Assembly (NCBI RefSeq): GCF_031458255.1
Contig: NZ_JAVDYC010000001.1
Coordinates: forward strand, 8,046,501-8,110,500
DNA from: Catenuloplanes niger
GTDB taxonomy: Bacteria > Actinomycetota > Actinomycetes > Mycobacteriales > Micromonosporaceae
Length of the DNA stretch: 64,000 nucleotides
Direction of reading: 5' to 3'
The notes below the pieces were generated by a model that was given only the letters and a program-made list of their open reading frames with translations, was not told the DNA's origin and did not search any database. Position numbers and translations under genes: made by a program. Shown here piece after piece: positions 17,141 through 26,420 of this stretch. The first letter of the stretch is position 1; each line of letters opens with the position of its first letter.

Positions 17141-17554
17141 TCAGCGGCGGCGGTGGAGGAGGGTGCGGAGTGCGGGGATCGCGCCGGTGGCGGTGAGGGC
17201 CCAGACGATCAGCAGCGGCTGGAAGAGCAGGCGGATGCCGCGGGCGAGGTCGGACTCGAGGCCGAAGGCGTCACGGTGCTCGGTGAACTGGGCGATGTTG
17301 CCGGGGAACACGGCGACGAAGAACGCGGCCGTCACGGCGCCGACCAGGCCGCGGGCCGGCTGCCGCCAGGTGAGCAGCAGCGCCAGGCCGAGCGCGATTT
17401 CGACGACGCCGGACGCGACCACGACGAAGTCGGCGTCCAGCGGGATCCACGGCGGGACCTGGGCGTGGAACTCGTCGCGCAGCACCGTGAGGTGGCCGGT
17501 GCCGGCGCCGAGCAGGGCCAGGCCGAGCAGTGCCTGTGCGGCGATTGCGAGCAC
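17141..17554 (-). CDS. DoxX-like small integral membrane protein
   Basis: 137 residues with four hydrophobic helices: LLGLALLGAGTGHLTVL, VVVASGVVEIALGLALLL, GLVGAVTAAFFVAVFPGNIA, LLFQPLLIVWALTATGA. The FPGNIAQFTEHRD and GLxSD pattern is that of the DoxX/DoxD-like membrane protein group, whose roles are mostly unassigned. GTG start with GGGGAG upstream. Confidence 0.7.
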   Translation of the reverse strand: MLAIAAQALLGLALLGAGTGHLTVLRDEFHAQVPPWIPLDADFVVVASGVVEIALGLALLLTWRQPARGLVGAVTAAFFVAVFPGNIAQFTEHRDAFGLESDLARGIRLLFQPLLIVWALTATGAIPALRTLLHRRR

Positions 17555-17613
17555 GCTTCGCTCCCCGTGTTGATCGACGGCCGCCCGGCGTACGGCGGTC
17601 GTAGGGTCGGTCG

Positions 17614-18126
17614 ATGGATCTTTATGTGCGGTACGTGCCCGGTGCGCTGTCCGACCCGGACGCCGTGTTCGGCTTCCTGCGGACGCTGGAGTGGGATGAG
17701 GGGATGCGGGCGCGGCAGACCGCCAGTTTCGGTACGCCGTACGACTATTCCGGCCGGCATCATGATCCTAGGCCGATGCCACCGGAGCTCGCAGCGGTGG
17801 CGGGGACGGCATCGGTCCACGCCGGACACGGTTTCGACAACTGTCTGGCCAACCGGTACGAGACCGGCGCGAACACGATGGGGTTCCACCGGGACTCGTA
17901 CGCGGGGCCGGCCCCGGGCAGCGCGGTCGCGATCGTGTCCCTGGGCGCGACCCGCACGCTGGTCTTCCGCGGTCTCGACCGGCAGCGGCGGGTGGAGATG
18001 CCGCTCGCGCACGGCTCGCTGCTGCTGATGACGGAGGAGACCCAGCGGCACTGGTCGCACGCCGTGCCGCGGGCGGACGGTGTGGGACTGCGGTTCAGCC
18101 TGACGTTCCGGCTGTCCGCGTCGTGA
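17614..18126 (+). CDS. alkB: AlkB-like Fe(II)/2-oxoglutarate dioxygenase
   Basis: 170 residues, the short bacterial form. Iron ligands are H92 and D94 (in GFHRDSY) and H149 (WSHAVPR). The 2-oxoglutarate contacts lie in NRYETGANTMG and in the terminal R-F-S-L-T-F-R, equal to the family's RxNxTFR apart from Asn replaced by Leu. AlkB proteins remove alkyl groups from N1-adenine and N3-cytosine in DNA or RNA. No ada gene is adjacent. Confidence 0.88.
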   Translation: MDLYVRYVPGALSDPDAVFGFLRTLEWDEGMRARQTASFGTPYDYSGRHHDPRPMPPELAAVAGTASVHAGHGFDNCLANRYETGANTMGFHRDSYAGPAPGSAVAIVSLGATRTLVFRGLDRQRRVEMPLAHGSLLLMTEETQRHWSHAVPRADGVGLRFSLTFRLSAS

Positions 18127-18228
18127 CGGCGGCCGGGCGCACCGCATGCCTGACCGCCGCGGGTGGTGGAGGTAGGCAACGGATGCCGATGCGGGTGTCC
18201 CGCGTCCGGGGCCACGATGACGCGTCCC

Positions 18229-18247
18229 GCCCGGCACGGTGCCGGGC
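18229..18247. terminator. Small hairpin downstream of alkB
   Basis: GCCCGGCA and TGCCGGGC with a three-base loop, in the spacer between alkB and the secreted hydrolase. Stem of eight, no T tract. Confidence 0.4.
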
Positions 18248-18293
18248 AGCGGACGGATTGCCCGCATCCCCGATCCCCGAGGTGTAGACGTAT

Positions 18294-19124
18294 ATGCACA
18301 GACTCCGTTCGGCCCTCGTGACCGCCGTGCTGGCGGTCACCGCCACGGTGGCGGCCGCGACACCCGCTCAGGCGACGGGCCTGACTCCCGGTGACTACGT
18401 GGCGCTCGGCGACTCGTTCGCCTCCGGCGTCGGCGCGCCGCCGTACCTCGAGTCCAGCGGCGCGTGTCTGCGGAGCGAGGACAGCTACCCGCGTACCTGG
18501 GCGCGCATCCACTCCGATTTCACCCTCCGCGACATGACGTGCAGCGGCGCCACCATCGCCGATGTGCGCGCCGGCCAGATGGGCGCGCTCGGTGCGCGGA
18601 CCACGCTCGTCACGATCACCGTGGGCGGCAACGACGACGGCTTCACCAACACCGTCCGCACGTGCCTGACCGGCACCGACGCGGACTGCAAGGCGGCCAC
18701 CGACCTGGCCGCCCACTACGCACGCACCACGCTGGCCGACGACCTGGCCGCGCTCTACACCGACATCCGGGCGCGGGCGCCGCACGCGCGGGTCCTGGTG
18801 CTCGGGTACCCGCGGCTGGTGGCGGAGGGGACCGGCAGCTGCGGCGCGGTCGGCCTCAGCGCCGCGAAGCGGCAGCAGGTCACGCACAACGCCGATCACC
18901 TGGCCGCGGGCATCGCGGACGCGGCCGGCCGGGCCGGTGTGCGGTTCGTCGAGATGCGGCTGCCGTTCCTCGGTCACGAGGCGTGCACCACCCCGATGAA
19001 GAACGAGTGGATCCACGGCGTGAGCGCGGACGTCACCAAGCACGTCCAGATCTTCCACCCGAAGAGGTACGGCCACGCCGTGGTCTACGCGTACATGCTG
19101 TCCGCGGAGATCAGCAAGCTCTGA
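18294..19124 (+). CDS. Secreted SGNH/GDSL-family lipase or esterase
   Basis: 276 residues. Signal peptide of about 27 residues ending in ATPAQA. Block I is ALGDSFASGVGA with the nucleophilic Ser, block III is VGGNDDGF, and the catalytic His is in IFHPKRYGH near the end. Six Cys fit the three disulfides of the Streptomyces-type extracellular lipases. The enzyme hydrolyses esters outside the cell; acyl specificity is not visible. Confidence 0.9.
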   Translation: MHRLRSALVTAVLAVTATVAAATPAQATGLTPGDYVALGDSFASGVGAPPYLESSGACLRSEDSYPRTWARIHSDFTLRDMTCSGATIADVRAGQMGALGARTTLVTITVGGNDDGFTNTVRTCLTGTDADCKAATDLAAHYARTTLADDLAALYTDIRARAPHARVLVLGYPRLVAEGTGSCGAVGLSAAKRQQVTHNADHLAAGIADAAGRAGVRFVEMRLPFLGHEACTTPMKNEWIHGVSADVTKHVQIFHPKRYGHAVVYAYMLSAEISKL

Positions 19125-19132
19125 GGCGGGTG

Positions 19133-19162
19133 ACCGGGGGTGGGCCGCGGCGCACCCCCGGT
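19133..19162 (+). terminator. Hairpin between convergent hydrolase and cutC
   Basis: ACCGGGGGTG and its complement CACCCCCGGT form a ten-base stem with a ten-base loop, nine bases after the hydrolase stop; it can serve both strands. Confidence 0.65.
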
Positions 19163-19204
19163 TCCGCGGCCGGCGGGCCGCCGTCGATCGGCCGAGCGCG
19201 TCGA

Positions 19205-19882
19205 TCAGCTGAGCGCCGCGCGCCAGGACGCGACCAGGTCCGGGTCGACCGGCCGGTCCCAGCGGCCCTCCGGGCGGACCGCACCGCCGGTGTGGAACGC
19301 GGTGACGCCGGCCTCGCGCAGCGGCGTCAGGTGGGGTGGGCGGAGGCCGCCGCCGGCCAGGACCGGGATGCCGGACGCGGCCTCGGCGGCGAGGACGGGC
19401 AGGCCGTCGGTGACGCCGGACGGGCAGCCGGCGGTCAGGACACAGTCGAGGCCGGGCAGGTCGCGCAGCACGTCCCAGGCCGCGGTCCGGTCGGCCGCGT
19501 GGTCGATGGCGCGGTGGAACGTCCACGGCGCGCCGTCCAGCACGTCGAGCAGTTCCTGCACGGCCGGCAGGTCGACGCCGCCGGCGGGGGTGAGGAAGCC
19601 GAGCACGAACTCGGTCGCACCGGCGCCGCGGACCGCTTTGGCGGTGCCGCGCAGTGCGGCCAGGTCGCGCGGCGCGAAGCCGTCCCGGTCGCGGAGCATC
19701 ACCCGGACCGGGATGTCGACGGCCGCGCGGACCGCCTCGACGGTGGCCGGGTCGGGGGTCAGGCCGGCCGCGTCCATGTCGCTGACCAGTTCGATCCGGT
19801 CGGCGCCGCCGTCGGCGGCACGGCGGGCGTCGGCGGGGCCGAGCGCGATGACTTCCAGCAGCGGGCGCGACATAGGCGGCAT
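19205..19882 (-). CDS. cutC: CutC-family protein
   Basis: 225 residues, a TIM-barrel protein. Conserved stretches are LEVIALGPADARRAADGGAD, RIELVSD, VRVMLRDRDGF, VLGFLTPAGGVD, TFHRAID, VLTAGCPSGV and VLAGGGLRP. It was named for copper homeostasis in E. coli, but the enzymatic role of the family remains uncertain. Start taken at ATG 19882; ATG 19873 is in frame. Confidence 0.88.
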   Translation of the reverse strand: MPPMSRPLLEVIALGPADARRAADGGADRIELVSDMDAAGLTPDPATVEAVRAAVDIPVRVMLRDRDGFAPRDLAALRGTAKAVRGAGATEFVLGFLTPAGGVDLPAVQELLDVLDGAPWTFHRAIDHAADRTAAWDVLRDLPGLDCVLTAGCPSGVTDGLPVLAAEAASGIPVLAGGGLRPPHLTPLREAGVTAFHTGGAVRPEGRWDRPVDPDLVASWRAALS

Positions 19883-20044
19883 GGTCCCATATGCGAGGCA
19901 TGTTCCCCGGCGAATCGCCGCTGTGATCTCGCGTACGTCGATGCATCAGCGTAGCCGCGCGCCGAACCGCTCGCGCGCGGACCGTTCGTCACCCACGACG
20001 CGCCACCGGCCCTGACCGGCCGAGCCAGGATAGCCTGACCACCC

Positions 20045-21163
20045 ATGACGGACATCCACGGTACGGTCGCGCCCGGTTACGAGCGGGTGGCGGAGGCGTT
20101 CGCGGCGAACATGGCGCGCGAGGCCGGTGCGGCGGTCGCGGTCTACCGGGCCGGTGAGCGGGTCGTCGATCTGTGGGGCGGCGTGGCGGATCCGGCGACC
20201 GGCCGGCGCTGGGAGCGCGACACGCTGCAGGTCGTCTTCTCCACCACCAAGGCGGTGCCGGCCACCGTCGCGCTGGTGCTGGCCGAGCGCGGCGTGCTCG
20301 ACCTGGACGCGCCGGTCGCGGCGTACTGGCCGGAGTTCGCCCGGCACGGCAAGGCCGGCATCCCGGTCCGCTGGCTGCTCACCCACCAGGCCGGGTTGCC
20401 CGCGCTGCCCCGCATGCCGCTGGCCGACGTCTACGCCTGGCACCCGGTGGTCGAGCGGCTGGCCGAGGCCGTGCCGGAGTGGGAGCCGGGGACCGCGATC
20501 GGCTACCACGCGCTGACATTCGGCTGGCTGGTCGGCGAGGTGGTCCGGCGTGCGGACGGCCGTACCCCCGGGGTGTTCTTCCGGGAGGAGATCGCGGCGC
20601 CGCTCGGGCTGGACCTGCACGTCGGCCTGCCGGCGTCCGAACTGGACCGGCTCGCCACCCTGATCACGTCGCCGGGGGAGCGGGCCGTGCTCGCCGCGCT
20701 GGACCCGGCCGCGCTGCGGACCCGCACGCTGGTGATCAGCGAGGAGCCGCTCGACCTGTCCGAGCCGGCCGCGCTGACCTGCGAGATCCCGTCCGTCAAC
20801 GGCGTCTGCACGGCCGCCGCGCTGGCCCGCTTCTACGCCGCGCTGATCGGCGAGGTGGACGGCGTGCGCGTCCTCGCGCCGGCGACGCTGGCGACGGCCA
20901 CGGCGGAGGCCGCGGCCGGGCCTGACGTGATCATGGAGGTGCCGAGCCGGAGCGGGCTCGGCTTCGGGCTGCCGTCGCCGGACCTGCCGTGGTACTCGCC
21001 GTCCGCGTTCGGCTGGCCCGGGCACGGCGGCTCGATCGGGTACGCCGACCCGGAGACCGGCGTCGCGTTCGGCTACGTGCCGAACCGCATGCACGCCGAC
21101 TATGCGGAACCGGACACCCGCGCGGCGAACCTGATCCGGGCGGTGAACGCGTCGATCAGGTAG
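20045..21163 (+). CDS. Beta-lactamase-fold serine hydrolase (esterase EstB/class C type)
   Basis: 372 residues. Nucleophile motif STTK at 66-69 in VVFSTTKAVPA, the Tyr in AIGYHALTFG, and the third box GHGGSIGYADP near the end. The full set is that of class C beta-lactamase-like esterases and peptidases (family VIII). No signal peptide, so it is cytoplasmic and more likely an esterase than a resistance enzyme. Confidence 0.87.
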   Translation: MTDIHGTVAPGYERVAEAFAANMAREAGAAVAVYRAGERVVDLWGGVADPATGRRWERDTLQVVFSTTKAVPATVALVLAERGVLDLDAPVAAYWPEFARHGKAGIPVRWLLTHQAGLPALPRMPLADVYAWHPVVERLAEAVPEWEPGTAIGYHALTFGWLVGEVVRRADGRTPGVFFREEIAAPLGLDLHVGLPASELDRLATLITSPGERAVLAALDPAALRTRTLVISEEPLDLSEPAALTCEIPSVNGVCTAAALARFYAALIGEVDGVRVLAPATLATATAEAAAGPDVIMEVPSRSGLGFGLPSPDLPWYSPSAFGWPGHGGSIGYADPETGVAFGYVPNRMHADYAEPDTRAANLIRAVNASIR

Positions 21164-21236
21164 GACCCTCGCGAAACCGGCATACTCCCGCGGCCGTCCG
21201 GGAACGATCCGGGCAGTCGACGAGAGGGGTCCTGAC

Positions 21237-21836
21237 ATGAGGCGTCCGTTCCGGGTCATCACGGCGGCCGCGCTGTTGTGCACCGTCACGGCCTGCGCCG
21301 GCGATGCCGGCCAGGAGGCCGCGGGCGAGCCCGGGCCGGTTGCCGGGACGCGCAGCACGGCGCCGGTGCCGGCCGGCTCGGTGGCCGGCGTGGCCGGCGG
21401 CGAGGCCTGCACCGGCGAGGACATCCGGGCGGCGGCGACCGTGCAGGACGCCGGCGTGGCGCTGCTGGCGATCACGAACGCGTCCGACGGCCCGTGCACG
21501 CTGGACGGCCGCCCCACGCTCGGCCTGCGGGCCGCGGACGGCAGCGCGCTCACGGTGCCGGTCGAGGAGGTCGAGCAGCCCGGCCCGGCCACGGCCACGG
21601 CGCTCGACCCGGGCGAGACCGCGTTCGCCGGCTTCAAGTGGACGATCTGCGACCTGGGCGCGTCCGGCTGCGCGGTGGCCACCACGCTCACCGTCTCGCC
21701 GCCCGGCGGCGGCACGCCGGTCAACGCCACGATCACCGGCGTCGAGGGCGGCGACCAGGCCGTCGAGCGGCTGCCGGTCAGCGGCCTCCAGGTCGGCACG
21801 ATCCAGCCGTCCACCCAGGGCGTCGTCGCCTGGTGA
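21237..21836 (+). CDS. Lipoprotein with DUF4232 domain
   Basis: 199 residues. Signal peptide with lipobox TVTAC, lipidated Cys at about residue 19. After a Gly/Pro/Ala linker, CTGEDIRAAATVQDAGVALL, ITNASDGPCTLDGRP and FAGFKWTICD fit the DUF4232 beta-sandwich common in actinobacterial lipoproteins. Function unknown. A second protein of this type is at 47698. Confidence 0.8.
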   Translation: MRRPFRVITAAALLCTVTACAGDAGQEAAGEPGPVAGTRSTAPVPAGSVAGVAGGEACTGEDIRAAATVQDAGVALLAITNASDGPCTLDGRPTLGLRAADGSALTVPVEEVEQPGPATATALDPGETAFAGFKWTICDLGASGCAVATTLTVSPPGGGTPVNATITGVEGGDQAVERLPVSGLQVGTIQPSTQGVVAW

Positions 21837-21840
21837 CCCG

Positions 21841-22740
21841 TCAGCCGAGCCGGGCGGTGAGCACCACCGGGCCGTCCGGCGCCGGCTGATCGTTCTCGGA
21901 CTGGAGCGTCACCACGAACTCCGGGTAGCCGGCCGGCTCGACCGCGCTCCACAGGAAGACCGGGATGCCGGTCCGCCGCTCGTGGAACGACCCCAGCGGC
22001 ACCACCGTCCCGTCCGGACCGCGCAGCCAGGCCGCGTAGTAGCTGCCCGCCGCGGCCGCCGGCAACCCGTCCGGCTCCAGCACCACGCCGGTCCCGGTGC
22101 CGGTCGGCACCAGCCGCACCGTGCCGGTCGCGCCGTTCGCCCCGGTCGCCGCGAACTCCGTGCCGCCCTCCAGGAACGGGTTCGGCGGCGTCAGCACCCG
22201 GTCCACCACCAGCACCCCGGCGGTCAGCGCCGCGGCCGCCGCCAGCGCCGCGAGCGGCAGCGCCCACGGGCGCCGAAGACCCACAGACCCGTCCGAGGGT
22301 ACGGCGAGCGGGCCGGACGCACCGGCGGAGGAACCCGGCACGCCCGGTCCGGGCCCGGCCGGCCCGGCCCGCCGCTTCCGCCCCGTCCCGCGCTCCGGCA
22401 CCGCCGCGACCGCCTCCCGCGGCGGCACCGGCCAGTAGTCGGCCACGCCCGCGACCTGCCGGTCCGGCACCACCCCACCGTCCCGCAAGGACGGCGCCCC
22501 GTCCGGCGGCGGGTAGCCCGGGTCCGGCGGATAGGCCGGGTCCGGCGGATAGGCGGAGTGCGGTGGCTCGTCCGGTGGGCGGGGTGCCGGGCCCGGATAC
22601 GGCGGTGGCGACGCCGGGAAGTCCTCGATCTCGTCGTCGTCCGGCCCGGTGCCGAACCACTGCCCGGGCGCGTCACCGCCCGCGCCCGGGTCGGGTGCGC
22701 GATTGCGTGGTGACTCCGCGTCGGTCACACCGGCCACCAT
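21841..22740 (-). CDS. Membrane protein with RskA-like C-terminal domain
   Basis: About 299 residues from ATG 22740 (GTG 22728 is also possible). An acidic and Pro-rich cytoplasmic part with repeats (AYPPDPGYPPPD) leads to one membrane helix (PLAALAAAAALTAGVLVVD). An outside domain follows, with LEPDGLPAAAAGSYYAAWLR, VVPLGSFHERR and GYPEFVVTLQSEN. The last part resembles the outside domain of anti-sigma-K (RskA) proteins. There is no adjacent sigma factor and no zinc-binding anti-sigma motif, so regulation of a sigma factor is only a possibility. Convergent with the lipoprotein gene. Confidence 0.65.
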   Translation of the reverse strand: MVAGVTDAESPRNRAPDPGAGGDAPGQWFGTGPDDDEIEDFPASPPPYPGPAPRPPDEPPHSAYPPDPAYPPDPGYPPPDGAPSLRDGGVVPDRQVAGVADYWPVPPREAVAAVPERGTGRKRRAGPAGPGPGVPGSSAGASGPLAVPSDGSVGLRRPWALPLAALAAAAALTAGVLVVDRVLTPPNPFLEGGTEFAATGANGATGTVRLVPTGTGTGVVLEPDGLPAAAAGSYYAAWLRGPDGTVVPLGSFHERRTGIPVFLWSAVEPAGYPEFVVTLQSENDQPAPDGPVVLTARLG

Positions 22741-22938
22741 ACGGGCCGGCGGCGGCCCGGGGCATGCGCGCACGTCCATCGGCCGGGTGACGTCGTGCCT
22801 GATCGATGGGCCTTTACCCGTACCCCAGAATGGGGGAGAACCGGTTCTTGATTTTCACCGTATTGGGTGTGGCGGGGCGAGTCCCGGGCCGCACGGGGGG
22901 TCCGGGGTGCGAAGAAACAGCGATGCGGAGGCGGCCGA

Positions 22939-24342
22939 ATGGCGGGGTGGAGTCGAGGACGGCCGGGTGTCGTCTTCCGGATCGTGACGGTGGGGGTGGC
23001 GGTGCTGGCCGGTGCCGCGATGGCACTGGCCGGCACCCGGCTGCTGTTCGCGGACGAGCGCGCGCCCTCGGCGAACTCGGTGGACGTCCCGGAGATCGTG
23101 CTGACGAACGCGGCCGCCGCGATCGCGTCGAACCGGCTCGTACCGGCCGGGCCGCAGTCGCTGTTCGACAACCGGTCCGGCGAGCCGCTCGCGCCGGGCG
23201 ACGAGGTCAACGTGTCGCTGCTGGACGTTGCCGAGGGCAGCACGGCCGTGGTGCTCGCGGTCTCCGCGCTGGACGCGGCGCGGGCCGGCGCGGTCACCGT
23301 CACGTCGTCCGAGGGCACGATCCCGGCGCTGCGGCTGGCCGGCGAGGGCGGGCAGACCAGCACCACGCTGATCGTGCCGGTGGCCGGTGACGGCGCGCTG
23401 CGGGTCCGCGACGAGGCCGGCGGGCGCCTGGTGGTCCAGCTGGTCGGCACGCTGACGCCGGCGTCGGCCGCGGCCGCGGGCCGGGTCGTGCCGGTCCCGT
23501 CCCGGGAGATCTTCCGCCTGGTCAAGGAGCCGGAGGGGGACGAGAAGGAGCTCGACCTGGACCGCGTCCCGGAGCTGGCCGGCAGGTCGGTCTCCGCGGT
23601 GATGCTGCAGGTCGCGGCGGACGTCGGCACCGAGGGCGGGTTCGTCCGAGCGGGCGACTCCGACCGGCAGGAGCTGTTCTGGTCCGCGACCAAGGGTGCG
23701 GACCGGACCCGCGGCGGGCTGATGCTCGTCCCGGTCGACGGCGACAAGATCACAATCCACTACGAGGCCGGTACGGAGCTGCGCGCCGACCTGGTCGGCT
23801 ACGTCACCGGCGAGGAGGCGGAGACGTCCGCGGCGGGCCTGCTGGTGATGGTCCCGCTGCCGGGGAACCCGTCCCCGGCGCCGAGCCTGCCACCGTCCGC
23901 GCTGCTGCCGCCCGGCACCGCGTCGTCCGGCACCGCGCCGTCGGGGGATGTGCCGTCGCCGTCCGGTGCCGCCGGTGGCCCGGGTGAGGTCGTCCCGACG
24001 CCGGTCGCCGGCGTGCCCGCGGCGCCGCCCGGAACGGCCGACGTCGACGCGGGCCGTGCGGAGACCGTGACCGTGGTGCCGGACACCGGGCTCGCCGGCG
24101 TGCCGCTCGACCGGATCGGCGGCGCGTTCCTGCGGGTCACCGCGACGGGCGACGGCACCGGCGACGTCGCGGTCCGCGGTGCCGGCGCGGACACCGGCAA
24201 CCCCACGATGCTCGCCGCCCGGGGCATCTCCCGCAGTATCCTGACGCTGGTCGCGGTCTCCGACGGCGTCGTCACCGCCCGCACCGAGGCCGGCGCCGCA
24301 CTCACGCTCACCCCCGAGGTCCTGCTCCTCACCGCGGACTGA
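22939..24342 (+). CDS. Secreted or anchored beta-repeat protein, unidentified
   Basis: 467 residues; ATG 22939 follows GGAGG. One N-terminal helix (VVFRIVTVGVAVLAGAAMAL) then three weakly similar beta-rich units of about 115 residues (RLVPAGPQSLFDNRSGEPL, REIFRLVKEPEGDEKELDL, RAETVTVVPDTGLAGVPLD). The first two units end in VVQLVGTL and RADLVGYVTG. A Pro/Ser/Gly linker separates unit two from unit three. These beta units resemble those found in actinobacterial cell-surface proteins, but no enzyme domain is present. Confidence 0.6.
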   Translation: MAGWSRGRPGVVFRIVTVGVAVLAGAAMALAGTRLLFADERAPSANSVDVPEIVLTNAAAAIASNRLVPAGPQSLFDNRSGEPLAPGDEVNVSLLDVAEGSTAVVLAVSALDAARAGAVTVTSSEGTIPALRLAGEGGQTSTTLIVPVAGDGALRVRDEAGGRLVVQLVGTLTPASAAAAGRVVPVPSREIFRLVKEPEGDEKELDLDRVPELAGRSVSAVMLQVAADVGTEGGFVRAGDSDRQELFWSATKGADRTRGGLMLVPVDGDKITIHYEAGTELRADLVGYVTGEEAETSAAGLLVMVPLPGNPSPAPSLPPSALLPPGTASSGTAPSGDVPSPSGAAGGPGEVVPTPVAGVPAAPPGTADVDAGRAETVTVVPDTGLAGVPLDRIGGAFLRVTATGDGTGDVAVRGAGADTGNPTMLAARGISRSILTLVAVSDGVVTARTEAGAALTLTPEVLLLTAD

Positions 24343-24473
24343 GGCCCGCGCCGGCCGCCCCCGCCGCCCCGGTCGCCGGGGACAGCGGCCTGGCCGGGCG
24401 GGACGTTCGGGCCATGGCCTATGTTGCTGGTACCGCCGCCGGTGGGGTGGGGGCTGCGACGCTGGGGAGAGAC

Positions 24474-25835
24474 GTGGAGCTGCGGGAGCTGGCCGGACGC
24501 CGGGTGGCGGTCTGGGGTACGGGCCGTGAGGGCATCGCGGCGGTCGAGGCGATCGCGCCGGCCGGGCCGCGGCGGCTGATCACCGTGCAGGACTCCGCGA
24601 ACTTCCTCGCGACCACCTGGACCGGGCACCTGGCCGCGGCGGCGCCGCTGTTCGGCGGCGAGGACGCGCACCGCGAACTGGCCGAGATCGACGTGATCGT
24701 GCGGTCGCCGGGCATCCCGGACGTGCACCCGTGGATCGTCGAGCACCGGGCCCGCGGCGGCGTGGTGACCAGCGGGACCGCGCTGTGGATGGCCGCGCAC
24801 CGGCAGCGGACCGTGGGCGTGACCGGCAGCAAGGGCAAGAGCACCACGTCCAGCCTGGTGCACGCGCTGCTGGCCGGTGCCGGCCGGCCGAACGAGCTGG
24901 GCGGCAACATCGGCATCGCGGCGCTGGCCATGCCCCCGGCCGAGCTGTACGTGATGGAGCTCAGCGCGTACCAGTGCGCGGATCTCGACGACTCTCCGCG
25001 GGTCGCGGTGGTGACCTCGCTCTTCCCGGAGCACCTCGACTGGTTCGGCGGCGAGGAGGCGTACTTCCGGGGCAAGCTCAACATCGCGATGCACGGCGCG
25101 GAGGCGGTGGTCTACCACGGGCACGACGCGCGGCTGGCCGCCGAGTTCGCCGACCGGGGCGGGCTGCCGCTGGTCCCGGCCGGGCTGCCGGACGGCTTCC
25201 ACGTCGCGCCCGGCCCGGACGGCACCCGCTGGTTCTTCCGGGCCGGCCAGGCGCTGTTCCCGCGCGCGGACCTGAGCCTGCTCGGCCGGCACAACGAGGG
25301 CAACCTGTGCGTGGCGCTGGCCGCGATCGAGGCGATGGGCGTCGACTGCGTCGCGTCCCGGGAGGCGCTGGCCGCGGCGCTGCGTGGCTTCGCGGGGCTG
25401 GAGCACCGGCTGCAGCCGATCGCGGACCCGTCCGGCCTGACGTTCGTCGACGACTCGCTCTCCACCATCCCGCAGTCCACGATCCACGCGATCGAGAACT
25501 TCGCGGACCGGCCGCTCTCGGTGATCGTCGGCGGTGACGACCGGGGCGTGGACTACTCGCCGCTGCGCGACTACCTGCGCGAGAACAAGATCAATGCGAC
25601 GCTGATCGGCATCCCGGACAGCGGCCCGATGATCCTCTCGCTGGTCGCGGACCTGCCCGGGATCTCGGTCGTCGAGGCGGCGGACATGCACGAGGCGGTG
25701 CGGATCGGCCGGGAGCGAACCGCGACCGGCGGCGTGGTGCTGATGTCCCCGGCCGCGGCCAGCTACGGGCGGTACGACAACTACGCGCACCGCTCCCGGG
25801 TGTTCCGCGAGGCGATCGAGGCGACCCGGCCGTAG
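24474..25835 (+). CDS. MurD-like UDP-N-acetylmuramoyl-L-alanine:glutamate ligase
   Basis: 453 residues from GTG 24474, preceded by GGGGAGA; ATG 24414 would add a Gly/Ala leader without a ribosome site. Rossmann-like VAVWGTGREGIAA, ATP loop VGVTGSKGKSTTSSLVHALL, NIGI, SAYQ, HxxxLGRHNEGN-type central segment, and DDSLSTIPQSTIHAI of the C-terminal domain. It adds glutamate to UDP-MurNAc-L-Ala in peptidoglycan synthesis. It is away from any other mur or ftsW gene, and its GTGREG start resembles the MurD2 type, which works with the epimerase MurL. Confidence 0.82.
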   Translation: MELRELAGRRVAVWGTGREGIAAVEAIAPAGPRRLITVQDSANFLATTWTGHLAAAAPLFGGEDAHRELAEIDVIVRSPGIPDVHPWIVEHRARGGVVTSGTALWMAAHRQRTVGVTGSKGKSTTSSLVHALLAGAGRPNELGGNIGIAALAMPPAELYVMELSAYQCADLDDSPRVAVVTSLFPEHLDWFGGEEAYFRGKLNIAMHGAEAVVYHGHDARLAAEFADRGGLPLVPAGLPDGFHVAPGPDGTRWFFRAGQALFPRADLSLLGRHNEGNLCVALAAIEAMGVDCVASREALAAALRGFAGLEHRLQPIADPSGLTFVDDSLSTIPQSTIHAIENFADRPLSVIVGGDDRGVDYSPLRDYLRENKINATLIGIPDSGPMILSLVADLPGISVVEAADMHEAVRIGRERTATGGVVLMSPAAASYGRYDNYAHRSRVFREAIEATRP

Positions 25836-25954
25836 CGCACCCGATCGTGTACGCACGGTGAATGAGGGCCGACTCACGATTCGATCGCGGGAGAACGGGC
25901 ACTGATCACGGCAGAACACCACGCACACGACTTCGAATTCGTGGAGGTAATGCC

Positions 25955-26305
25955 ATGACCGACAGCCTGGTCCACGACACTCCCGCGACGATGAACGGGA
26001 AGGCCGACACGAACCGCGTCAGTCAGGCCGTCGCCGCCACACCGGAGGCGGCCCGCAAGACCGGCGCCGCGATCCGCCGCAACCCCACGCCGGTCGCGGC
26101 CGTCGCGATCGTGCTGGCCGGCGCGACCGCGGCCGTGCTCCGGCTGCGCGCGGCGCGCAAGCCGCAGACGCGGACCCAGCGCGTGCGCGCGGCCGTGACC
26201 ACGCTGCCGTCCCGGATGCGCCGCACGCCGTCCATGACCACCCGGATGGCGAGCAAGCTCGGCCGCGGCAAGCCGTCGATGGCCCAGCGCCTCGGCCTGC
26301 GCTAG
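25955..26305 (+). CDS. Small basic single-span membrane protein
   Basis: 116 residues, ATG 25955 behind a strong GGAGG. Residues about 45-63 are hydrophobic (PVAAVAIVLAGATAAVLRL); the C-terminal half is very basic (RMRRTPSMTTRM, GRGKPSMAQRLGLR). The polar N-terminus resembles DUF3618-like membrane proteins, but I cannot place it firmly. It is a single-gene unit closed by the terminator that follows. Confidence 0.7.
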   Translation: MTDSLVHDTPATMNGKADTNRVSQAVAATPEAARKTGAAIRRNPTPVAAVAIVLAGATAAVLRLRAARKPQTRTQRVRAAVTTLPSRMRRTPSMTTRMASKLGRGKPSMAQRLGLR

Positions 26306-26320
26306 TCGATCCGGTTCTGC

Positions 26321-26357
26321 GGCACCCGGCCTCCGACGAGGCCGGGTGCCGTTTCGT
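26321..26357 (+). terminator. Strong intrinsic terminator
   Basis: A perfect 13-base stem GGCACCCGGCCTC with its complement around CGAC, then GTTTCG. It also lies downstream of the convergent gene ending at 26421. Confidence 0.88.
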
Positions 26358-26420
26358 CCGCGGGCGGCACCTCGGGTGCCGAGCTCGGTGTGCGGCCCGA
26401 CGGCCGGTTCCCGGTCGTCC

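Noticed and set aside
20045-21163. Beta-lactam resistance gene
   Set aside because: No signal peptide and family VIII esterase-like motifs; an esterase or peptidase role fits better.
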